64,000 nt of DNA from Cercis canadensis (taxonomy: Eukaryota > Streptophyta > Magnoliopsida > Fabales > Fabaceae). Positions 24,342 to 34,211 of this stretch are shown here, piece by piece. The notes under the pieces were generated by a model. That model was not told the origin of the DNA, searched no databases, and saw only the letters and a list, made by a program, of their open reading frames with translations. Location of the stretch: positions 68,973 to 132,972 of the forward strand of contig QAOA01002779.1 of NCBI GenBank assembly GCA_003255065.1, written 5' to 3'. Numbering within the stretch: position 1 is the first letter of the stretch; each line of letters begins with the position of its first letter. The position numbers and the translations under genes are program-made.

Positions 24342-24718
24342 NNNNNNNNNNNNNNNNNNNNNNNNNNNNNNNNNNNNNNNNNNNNNNNNNNNNNNNNNNN
24401 NNNNNNNNNNNNNNNNNNNNNNNNNNNNNNNNNNNNNNNNNNNNNNNNNNNNNNNNNNNNNNNNNNNNNNNNNNNNNNNNNNNNNNNNNNNNNNNNNNNN
24501 NNNNNNNNNNNNNNNNNNNNNNNNNNNNNNNNNNNNNNNNNNNNNNNNNNNNNNNNNNNNNNNNNNNNNNNNNNNNNNNNNNNNNNNNNNNNNNNNNNNN
24601 NNNNNNNNNNNNNNNNNNNNNNNNNNNNNNNNNNNNNNNNNNNNNNNNNNNNNNNNNNNNNNNNNNNNNNNNNNNNNNNNNNNNNNNNNNNNNNNNNNNN
24701 NNNNNNNNNNNNNNNNNN
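24342..24718. other. Assembly gap of 377 N (left arm)
   Basis: The gap begins after a C-rich homopolymer (24319-24341) and ends inside a PPR exon. By alignment with the right arm it should hide most of the exon pair found at 61383-61481 and 61667-61791. Confidence 0.95.
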
Positions 24719-26234
24719 ATGCATTTTCAGTATCTGGAATGGTAGAGCAGGCTCGGACTGTGTTTAAGAGCATGAGAAGGGATAGGTAAATTGTGTTCCC
24801 TGTCCTTCACTATATTATAATCTAATGTTGGGAGGGTTCTGCCCTTATATGGATGGATTTCCTTGCTACTAGCTCTTTCTGTGAACCTAATTATCCATTG
24901 TTCTTTATTAACGGTTATAAAGGATAGTCACCCTTGTCTGGACTCCTTGCAGGGAATATGCAATAAAAGATTGAGACAGGAGGATAGTTTTTGTCTCATT
25001 CAAAGAATATGCCATAAGTTTTCCTTTCTGAAATATATTATGTTAAGAGAAACAGAAAACAAATAGAAGTTTTATGCTTCATTTCAGTGTTTTGGTGCAA
25101 ATCACCCATTGTTTGGTGACCACTTCATTGAACAGCAAAAAGTACTTATTATGTTTGAAAACCATTTTAATTTTCCACGAAGCAAATGGAGTCTTTGTGT
25201 GGTTCATTTCTACTCGGTGGTGGACTTGTTAGTTTAAGGCTCAATTCTCCTATAATGTTGGAGAGAATTGCAAGACCTGCCTACAGGAGCTTTCATGGTT
25301 GACATAAAAGTCTCAATGTATTGGTAGTTGTTTGCTTTTAAACCTACACTGCTCTATATGGAAAATAGGAAATAGGATGCATGCTGTTTTATATTGTAAA
25401 CAATAAGACTTGGATAAATGTTTTAACTTAATTACATTGTCTTCGTGGAGTAGGAATACCTGAACAAATGAAATTTTCTAAAATATTTGTACTAAGATTT
25501 CTGTGCTGGAATTGCAAATTTAAAATGCTTTGACTCTCAGAAAATGGATGGACCTCACAAGTCTCATCCTTCTTTTATTTAGTTAGACAACCCCATATTA
25601 AGGCTCAGCTCTATCTGACACATAACTTCCTAGAAATATTACCCCCAAGTAATTACTGGGGTTTTGAAATTGAGAGGCTCTATGACATTATAGGAGTATC
25701 ACTTTGACTCTTGGCCCCCTTTTTATATACAAACAGAGTGAGTTTGTATGTGTTTCCTTAATCTTAAAAATATTTTATCTCATTAAATAAGCAAATTTAT
25801 GCTATTTTATTCTGTTTGTGTTTATTTCCTCTATTTAGAGTATTTATTTTTCAGTTTCAGTTCTAAATTCAGTAGAATCATATTATTAAGTCAGAACCTA
25901 TTAAAAGAATATCTAAATCAATTTATTATTTTGTTAATAGTTTTTATATTTTAATATACTATGTATTACTTAAGAAAATTTATATAGATGCATTAGAGGT
26001 GGGCTGGCACGCACTATTAGTATTCTAGTATTTGATGCTTTAGCAAATTCAAACTTGTTTTTTTCCCTCCAATTTGTACTGTACACTGGTGACCTACTGA
26101 TATAGGTCAAAAGAGTGGTTTAGGTTTTGTCAATGGAAATACAGGAAAATGAAGAACACAGTTTATGCACATTATAATTTATTAAAGTTATTTCTGGAAT
26201 GAAGCCTGTTCATATTATGACCAAATATGGGTAT

Positions 26235-26470
26235 TTTTAGTGTGCTGGGTTTGCCATCAGACCTTGTTGCAATTTCTTTTGTTGAGTTGTGCTATTCTTT
26301 GGTGCCTTTGGTTGGGGCAGAATGCCTGGAACTTTAAGGGAATGTTGAGAGATAGGATTGTTTCTTATGGCTTTCTTTGTTTCTCAGCACTCGGTTTTTA
26401 TCAAGGGGTCTCCTTTCTTGACGTGTAGAGAGATTGGAGAACTCTCTTGTATTAACCATTTGTCCGTAAA
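26235..26470 (+). mobile_element. LINE ORF2 C-terminal fragment (left arm)
   Basis: Frames such as CAILWCLWLGQNAWNF and GFYQGVSFLDV followed by a stop and RDWRTLLY match the LINE C-terminal pattern (VWCLWRERN, then a terminal RDW). It lies inside the PPR intron. It is a relic without an intact frame. Confidence 0.55.
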
Positions 26471-26482
26471 TATGTCTTTTCT

Positions 26483-26863
26483 ATTTTTTTTTTTTTTTTT
26501 TTTGAAATCNTTTTTGTTGAAATCTGGAATTTAATTAAGATAAATAACATAGCTTACAGAAGAAACACAAATAAAGCCTCCCTGAGAAAAGAGTCAACCA
26601 GCTGAGAGCTCACCAGCCCTAGTAGAGCTAATAAGTCTAGGAAGAGTTCTTCCTGTAGCATCAAAATAGATTACATTTCTAACAAAAGAAGGAGGGGCGT
26701 CAAAAGTTTCAATCTGACAATGTAAGTTCTGAGCTGCTTTGGCCATTGCGTCAGCCCCTCCATTAGCTTCTCTAAAAACATGATGCCAACTAGAATGCGG
26801 AATCCCCTTCAATAGTTCCCTGCATTGTTCAACCAAAGGGTCATAATGATGATTAAAGCTGTT
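26483..26863 (-). mobile_element. 5'-truncated LINE insertion with RNase H-like domain (left arm)
   Basis: The minus strand encodes the end of an RNase H-like (RVT_3) domain: CRELLKGIPHSSWHHVFREA, then NGGADAMAKAA and RTLPRL, to a stop. It is followed by a short 3' tail and a poly(A) tract (T-run at 26483-26505). The 11-mer ATGTCTTTTCT flanks both ends (26472-26482 and 26864-26874). Poly(A), 5' truncation and a target duplication are the marks of target-primed reverse transcription. One N lies at 26510. The right arm has the same insertion. Confidence 0.8.
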
Positions 26864-27645
26864 ATGTCTTTTCTTTGTTTGCTTGGTTTACTTCTATAGT
26901 TTTGTGCAAGATTTATCCTCCTTCTGCCTTGTATTCATTCTTTCCTTCTAATTTTATTTCTTCCTTTCAAAAATATGAGCCCTTTGATTAGGACTTTAAA
27001 GAATCAATCTTACTTTGAACATTCTTTTTTGTGGATAAGTTGAAGCATGCTTCTGTTATCATTGTACTTTACCTATGCAGATATTCTCCAGATCTTGGCT
27101 CATACAATACTATGTTATCGGCGTATGTCAATGCATCTGACATGGAGGGTGCAGAGAAGTTTTTCAAAAGATTGATACAAGATGGTTTTGAGCCTAATGT
27201 CGTCACTTACGGAACCTTGATTAAAGGGTATGCTGAGATGAATGATCTTGGGAGGATAATGGAGAAGTACGAGGAAATGCATGAACGCAGCATCAAGCCC
27301 AATCAAACTATTTTGACCACAATCTTGGATGCATATGGGAAAAATGGGGACTTTGGCAGTGCAGTTATGTGGTTTAAGGAAATGGAATCTACTGGGCTTC
27401 CTCTTGATCAGAAAGCAAAAAACATACTTCTTTCTTTGGCAAAAATGGAGGAAGAAAGAAAGCAGGCTGATGAGCTTGCAGGAAATTTCAATGAAAATAG
27501 CAAGTCACATAGAGTTAATGGCATTGTTGGATTTTCTGGTGGTGGTAATGATCATTATGATGATGATGATGATTATGGCGAAGAAGATAATGATGCATAT
27601 TTTGATACCCAGCTATCCATGGCTTATAATGAACAATCCAGATAA

Positions 27646-29133
27646 TTGTTGATTGACAAGATCTGGAAGATCTGGAGGCCTTAAATTTTGTATATTTATT
27701 TAGGATCATTGTATTCTATGGTTCAGTTGTATAACTGAGCAATTGAAAGCTATGAAAAAATGTACAATCACAAAAAAAAAAAAAGGATGATCAAACATAT
27801 TTGCTTAGTCGTGTGTGCAGAGTAATAAAAAATTTACACAGGTGAAAAGTAGTGAAAAAAATTGAGGAAAATAAAGTGGAGAAATAAATGTCTTATTTTA
27901 TGAATTTAATTTGTTTTACTTATATTTGAAATTCTATCTGTTTTGGTGAGGTAATGGTATGGTGTCCAAATCTCAAAGTATCAACATGGATTAATGGTGA
28001 TTAGAGCTAAATAAATTTATTTTGATGATTGCCATGTCTTTATGAATGAAGAAATTAACTTATTGATTCTAAGTCAAACTGATATATATACCCGTACAAA
28101 TTGCTACATGATATATCAATGACTTGTGGCACCTTCTCTAGCCATAGGAATTAGAGAATTTGATGTCATGAGTTCTATTTGTACCATGTATTCATTTTTC
28201 ATTTTCTTAGTGCATTGTGTTCCCATGTAACCCCAAAAACAAAGAAAATTGTTATATGATATATTGTTCTACATATTTTATATTTTAGTTAGATATAGAT
28301 ATAGCTCTATTTGTACTTAGCTAAGTACAAATATACACATATTTGTAACTTGAAGCCAAATATACACATATGGAACTGTTTTGTAGTTTGCTTTTGGGCG
28401 TTTAGCCCCATCAATATAGCAAAAAAATAAAGTAATTACACTGATTGGGTTGTAAATTAGTTGGTCATAAAACTCTCCTTACAAGAAGAATGTCTTGTAT
28501 TCAAGGCCTCGACAGTTGTGGTTGTTTCAATAATAGGACCCTTGAAGTAGAGATGACTTGCCCTAAATTTGGTAAGTTTGGCTATATCTAAATGATGAAG
28601 ATTAGGCCTTAGTTTTGAGTAGGTTTAATTGCAATTTTGGTCCCCCTATTTTAATGAAGTGAATGATTTGGTTTCCCATCTTTAAAAATAAACCATTTTA
28701 CCCTTCTATTTAGACAAACATTGCATTTTTAGTTCGTCTTTGAGTCGTTTAAAATTAGATAGAATTGCTGACCTAGCATTAAAAAATTATTATTTTCATT
28801 TGAATCAGCCAATTTAAGTTACGTGACATGCACATGTCTTTTGAATTACTGAAACTAACCCTCAATGACAGTCGCATTACAAGCACGTGTGCCCCTTTTC
28901 ATTTCCCCAATTTAGAAACCCTAATCTCAGTCGCATGAAGGTTGAGATATTTTCAAGGGGTTGAGTGAAGAAGCCAAGGAAGGGAGATTTGTGCAAAAAT
29001 TTGTCATGAAATCATAAAGAGGGAAGAAACGAAGAAACCTAATTGAAGGAGTTTGTGCGAACAAGCAAGGGAAGGGAGATTTCAACGAATCCTTGCAAGG
29101 GTGATAGACTGGAGGAATTTGCTCTAAAAAGAC
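27646..29133. other. PPR downstream region and dispersed repeat
   Basis: 27646 to about 28600 is AT-rich, with probable 3' untranslated sequence of the PPR relic. About 28615-28930 is a dispersed repeat with the phrase ATTTTGGTCCCCCTATTTT. Related copies are at 33190-33425 (reversed) and 57225-57530. Confidence 0.5.
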
Positions 29134-29141
29134 GTTCCACC

Positions 29142-30761
29142 TAGGGGTGTAATCGATCTGGTTTACACCCCACACCGACCAAAACCGAGTTAAGCAAATT
29201 CGGTTCGGTTCGATTTTTTGGAATTTTTTTTTTTCAGCTAAACCAAGTCAAACCAAACTAGCCAAACTCGGTTTGGTCTCGGTTTTTGCCTCTCTTTGCA
29301 CAAGCCATTTTTTGCCTCTCTGAACAAGAGAAATGGAAACCAAGGCTCTGAACAACAAATCAAGTTGAAGAACAGCAAGCAAAACCAAATAAATAAACAA
29401 GCAAAATGTAGAACTAACAGCAAATCAGGTTGAAGAAACAACAAGATAAATCAAACAGGAATTCAAAAGAACAAAAAACCAGCAACATCCTAAGTGAAAA
29501 AAATTCAGGCAAATTAAATCAAACAGAAAATAAAACAAAAAACCAGCAATACCCAAATTAAACATGGTTCAAGCAATCAAACAGAAAAAAAACAAAAAAA
29601 AAAACAAAAAAAAACAAAAAAAAACAAAAAAAAAAAAAAGCAACAGCAGATGGACAAACGAGTCAAATACAGGTGAAGGATTTGTGAGAGAGAGGGCTTC
29701 AAGCCTTCAACAAAGAGGGAGCCACCAAGACCAACGAGAGGGCTTCAAGTTTTAGCCGTCGCCATCCCTAAATACAGGTGAAGGGTTCTAACTTCTAATG
29801 AGGCTCTGACAATTATGATTTGCGCGATGGAGACCAGCGGTTATGATTTGCGCGATGGAGACCAACAACAGGCTGTCCTTTTAAATTGACCATTTGATGT
29901 ACAGGCTCCAAATCTATCCATTAATGAGCACTTAAAGCACCTGAACTTTGCAAATGAAGAAAGCTTTGAATCGTCAAGACCCCATTTTTCAAACCCAATC
30001 TGTCATGAACTTCTGGATAGAAATAACAAAGAGTCTTTGACATCCATCCAAAAATTTGTAACAGATGCCATCAGTGAAGGTTCAGAAAGGAAGAGATGAT
30101 GAGTAGCACCAGCAAGTAACAAAGAATACGCAGCACTAGTCCTGCTCATGTCAAAAGCTTCTAAATGATTTTCATTTCTTTCAGAATATAGAGACAACAA
30201 ACCACAAGCCAATTTTGCGATGGGCGCCTGTGGTTGGGGTGGAGGAGGCAGAAAGTCGGAATCTTGGAGATGAAGTAGGGACTACAACCGTCATCGCTTT
30301 CTGTTCAAATTCGGGTGGTCTCGTCGAGGAGGTCAAGGGCTATGACTTATGGGTCATCTTAGTGAATATGATGAGGAAGCCAACACAAACACAGCTAGTT
30401 GAGACGAAGAAACATAGACCCAAAAACTTCCACTAGAACATTTTTTGGGAAAGAAAGAAAGAAGAGAGGAGAGGATTTGCAACTTCTAAGGCGAGAATGA
30501 CTGGACGAGTGAGGACTGAAGAGTGCGGCCTAGGGATTTCAGAGAGAAGACATAAAACGACGTAGTTTTGCTATACTCAGTTCAGTTCGGTTTAAGCTTA
30601 GTTTTTTTTTTCACTGAAACCGAAAACCGAACTGGCCCTCTTGGTTTTTTAGAAAACCAAACCGAAAATAGGACGAACTCTTTCTGTTTGACTCAGTTTG
30701 CCCCTGGTCCGGTTCGGTTCGGTCGGTTTGGCCTGTTTTCTGGTTTTGCCTTACACCCCTA
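29142..30761. mobile_element. hAT element (Ac-type ends) with captured gene fragments (left arm)
   Basis: The ends are TAGGGGTGTAA and TTACACCCCTA, perfect 11-bp inverted repeats resembling the TAGGGATGAAA end of Ac. The 8-mer GTTCCACC flanks both sides (29134-29141 and 30762-30769). The 1620-bp interior has GGTTCGGTT-rich subterminal motifs and no transposase. It carries a minus-strand captured fragment and a plus-strand open frame. It sits just 5' of the importin-alpha IBB exon. The same insertion is in the right arm (55407-56996), so it predates the duplication. Confidence 0.88.
29884..30212 (-). pseudogene. Captured gene fragment in the hAT element (left arm)
   Basis: A minus-strand frame begins MACGLLSLYSERNENHLEAF and continues with SRTSAAYSLLLAGATHHLF and SFAKFRCFKCSLMDRF, with stops or frameshifts downstream. 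The right-arm copy (55945-56316) is open for 123 codons. It looks like real protein sequence, but I cannot name the family. It is probably a plant gene fragment transduplicated by the element. Confidence 0.5.
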
Positions 30762-30776
30762 GTTCCACCTCATTAT

Positions 30777-32809
30777 ATGGATGCAGACGAGGCTAGGAGG
30801 AGGAGGAGGGAAGACAACCCCATTGAGATCAAGAAGAACAAGCGCGAGAACAGTCTGTTCAAGAAAAGAAGGGAGGATTTTCTTCTTCTGGCCCAGCAAT
30901 TGCTCGAAGCTTCAAATAATGCTTTTGCTGTGGAGAACAGAGTAAGCAATGCAAGTATATCATTTCAATTACACAATTGCGTCATTTGGTTCAATCTGAT
31001 TATGAGATTTTGCAAGGAATTTTTATTTATTTATTTAGCTATGATTTGATGTTGTATTTGAAAGCCGAGGTCATTTAGGGGAGGGATATACAATATTGAT
31101 TGTGCTTCCTGATGTTTGAAACTCCAGCTGAGCTGACTTTGCAGTAGCAGCTACAGTAGACTTTAAGTATATTTTGAGTGATCATGTTATGTTTTGGCAT
31201 CGATGGAGTCAAATTTATATCCATATATTTGTGATATTCAGATATTTTCTTTAAGGGAAAGAGGGAGGATGATAACCTCTCTTTAAATTTTGGTACTCTT
31301 GTCTTGTTTGTGTGGTGTACAAGATATTCCACTTTTTGTACTAATTCTCAGGTTAATAGGTTTCAGATTAATAATTAAGGCGTTTGTTGCTTGACTTTGT
31401 TTCTAATGATGTTTTAACAGTTGGAAGGTATTCCTGTGATGGTACAAGGAGTATGGTCTGATGATTCTGCTACACAATTGGAAGCAACTGCTCAGTTTAG
31501 GAAGCTATTATCAATCGGTATGAATGTTGTTCCCATGCTTAAATCATATGGTGTAAACCCAATGCTTTGACTCATATGATGCAATTCCTATGCCTAAATA
31601 ATACGGTGGAGTTCCTATTCTTAAATATTATTCTTTTGATGTCAATATTCTTGATTAAAATGTTAACATTCATTGCATGCCTGTGTAGAGCGCAGCCCTC
31701 CAATTGACAACGTCATCAAGGCAGGTGTCGTCCCAAAGTTTGTGGAGTTTTTGGGAAGGCATGATGTACCCCAATTGCAGGTAGGGATTCTTTAGTTGTC
31801 CATCTTGTCTACCTTGTAAAGACTTTCATCAAAGTGACACAATCTTTCTATTTTGTTTGTTTTGATTCTCTTATTCTTCGTATTTCAATTATCATTTATT
31901 TTCTCTCAATACATTTCTACCCATAACTTGTGTTTTTACTTGCTCTCAATTTTTTTGATTCTCTTGAGCAGGCTATATGGGCTTTAGGTAATGTTGCTGG
32001 TGACTCTCCAAGTTGTAGGGATCTGGTTCTTGATCATGGTGCACTTGTGACATTATTGTCTCAGTTGAATCATCACTCAATTATCGACGACTTGTGCATG
32101 TCTGATGCATGTTGGGCTCTCTCTTACTTTTCAGATGGCCCAAATCAAAAAATTCATGTTGTGATTGAAGCAGGAGTCTGCCCACGACTTGTGGAGCTTC
32201 TTCTGTAAGTTCATAAGCTTTTTACATTGGCCTCTGGTGGCATTCAATTATGACATCCTACCTTTTGTTTGTCTTTTTTTTTTTTTTCTCTAGATAACTA
32301 TATGATATATGGCATTCAATTATTATTTTCATCCTTTTGACATTTTTCCTTTGCTCTCTAAATTAAATTGCCTTGTTTTACTCAAATATATTTCAACTAA
32401 ATAAACTGGTATATATTTCCAGTTTGTGATTGAGAACTAAGTGCTGCCCAGCCCTTACCAACTCCTTATAGAAATTTAGTCTTTAACATTATTTGATTGA
32501 CTTTAACAATAATTTTTCCTTTACTTTGTGTTATAGAAATTCAAGAAGAAGCAACCTGTTGGGATAGTGATAAACTTTGAGGACCCCAATTGGGAAATAA
32601 ATAGGAAAAAAACCATGCTTGCCTCTACTAAACAAAGACCAGCAAAGATGTAACCTAAAAAACCTAGCTGCTCACAGCCCCTTCCATCACATGGACATAA
32701 GAATTCAACAGAACAAAGACCTGGAAGTGTATCACAACGAGACTCCATGAAACTCAGTGGAAAAAGGAAATTTGACCCAGTACAAGGAAGTTCACATAGG
32801 AGTGGATGA
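30777..32809 (+). pseudogene. Importin-alpha pseudogene with chimeric last exon (left arm)
   Basis: Exons: 30777-30941 (IBB domain, Arg/Lys-rich: DEARRRRREDNPIEIKKNKR), 31421-31517, 31689-31780 ([20 protein letters not shown]), 31972-32204 ([13 protein letters not shown], then DACWALSYF and [11 protein letters not shown]), and 32537-32809 (unrelated tail with INFEDPNWEI). Importin-alpha binds nuclear localisation signals through armadillo repeats and importin-beta through the IBB. The usual N-terminal MSLRP leader is missing. The exon with the FEAAWALTNIA repeat is absent, and about 120 bases are deleted inside 31972-32204. The tail has a stop (TAA) near 32649. It is not functional as importin. 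Confidence 0.85.
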
Positions 32810-32844
32810 TTGGCAAGAGAAAGAAAGACATCTAACTGGTACTT

Positions 32845-33475
32845 TAGGTTTGCTACACTTTTTTGTTTTGGAACCAAAATTATTATTTTAGATTTACTGG
32901 ATTGGTAACTTAGTATTTTGATATAGGGTTGTTGTTTTGGTACAATATTCTAGTCCAAAATTGCTGCATTTTAGAGTTGTAATCGTCATTGAAATTGTCA
33001 GTAGAGTATTTGGCAAAGAATTTGAAGTTTGACATTTTATTCATTTTCTTTGTTGGATTACTTCGAAAGTTAAAATTTGGCAAAAAAATTACAGTTTGGA
33101 ACCTAAAATTGTTGATTTGCCCTTGAAATTAAGGTTTTCTTCCATCTCCTTTGTGATTTAGGGTTTTGAATTGGGGAAAATGACAAACTATTCTTTTTTT
33201 TTTTGTTTCTAAGATTAGTTTGGGTAATTTAAAAGCCATGTGCATGTCACATGACTTAAATTGGCTGCTTCAAATGAAAATAATAATTTTTTAATGTCAA
33301 GTTACCAATTGCCTTAAAATGCAATGTTTGTAAAAATAAAAGTGAAATGCTTTATTTTTAAAGAAGGGGGACCAAATTGTTCATTTCATTAAAATAAGGG
33401 GACCAAAATTGTAATTAAGCCTTTCGAGTAATAAAAAAAATGTAATTACAGATTAATGAGAAAAAATGATATATA
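32845..33475. repeat. Dispersed repeat inserted in copy B
   Basis: About 630 bases separate sequences that are contiguous in copy A (after the GAAAGAGAAAGAAAGACAT match at about 12280). Part of the block (33225-33425) is the reverse of the repeat at 28615-28930. The ends are not resolved, so the class is unknown. Confidence 0.55.
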
Positions 33476-33818
33476 TATTTAAAAAAAAAAAAGGATTTCT
33501 AAGATGATGAAGATTAGACCATGTCTATATGATTCCTAAAATTCTAATAGGATCATATAAAAACTTGGGGTGTGTTTGAATGGAGTATTTGTAGAGTATA
33601 ATATATTTGTAGAATGTATTTGAAATGCTAATTTTGAATTACTTTGTTTGTAAAATTTTTTTAAGGTATTTTTAAAATTTCAATGTATTTTTATAGTGAC
33701 TTTTAAAATCTCAATATAGTATATTTCAAATTCACTCAAAATAGAATGTATTTCAAATTCATTTTTTTCTACTTGGGCCCCTGATACCCCTTCCCCTCCC
33801 TCAGGCCTCTGAAACTCC

Positions 33819-34211
33819 TTGCTCTCGGTTACTCCCTCCATGTCCACCTTCATCACCACCCATTTGATTCACCTCCCCCTTCCCTTTCTTACTCCCTTTT
33901 CTTTTCACCTCCACATCAAGTCCTTCCTTTTCTGGAAAAAACATGGAGTCAAGAAGCTTTCCTTGAATACCCACTTCTTATGGAATCTTTCTAAGGCCAA
34001 ATTTGGGTCCAGACCTGAACTCCATGTTGGCTTCTATGTTGCCATCATTGTGGACAAGGAAATGACCCTTCTAGTTGGCAATTCAAGAAAGGATGCGTTC
34101 ACGAAAACCAATGCCCAGGAACCCAAGAATACCCAATTTCTTGTTATGAAAAGGAAGCACGTCGTAGCCAACAAAATCTACCCAGTGAAATGTTTTGATA
34201 GTTTACAGTAG
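33819..34211 (+). other. Open frame inside the PIF-like element, unrecognised (copy B)
   Basis: 130 codons. The C-terminal half contains GFYVAIIVDKEMTLLVG, SRKDAFTKTNAQEPK and KHVVANKIYPVKC, matching copy A with a few substitutions. The family is not recognised. The first half is low-complexity Thr/His/Pro and probably not coding. Confidence 0.35.

Larger units (their letters stand above)
24719..27645 (+). pseudogene. PPR protein, 3' part of gene (left arm)
   Basis: Two exons are visible. The exon remnant at 24719-24785 carries AFSVSGMVEQARTVFKSM and ends at a GT donor. The last exon, 27081-27645, begins YSPDLGSYNTMLSAYVNA. It contains successive 35-residue PPR helices (EPNVVTYGTLIKGYAEM, KPNQTILTTILDAYGK) and ends with an acidic tail of D repeats. 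PPR proteins bind RNA in plastids or mitochondria. The sequence resembles the At3g59040 type. The intron between them (about 2.3 kb) holds two LINE fragments. The last exon is open, unlike the right-arm copy, but no 5' half exists inside the arm, so the gene is 5'-truncated here unless exons lie elsewhere. Part of it is hidden by Ns. Confidence 0.75.
22833..32810 (+). repeat. Left arm of a ~10 kb inverted segmental duplication
   Basis: The arm begins at GGAGACAAATGGC and runs to the end of the chimeric importin exon. It reappears reverse-complemented at 53346-63502 with the same order of contents: zf-RVT LINE fragment, PPR exons, second LINE fragment, RNase H LINE insertion, hAT element and importin-alpha exons. 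A comparison of about 155 bases near 23920-24070 shows about four differences, near 97 percent identity. The spacer of about 20.5 kb contains copy B extras and the PUR5 gene. Confidence 0.9.
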
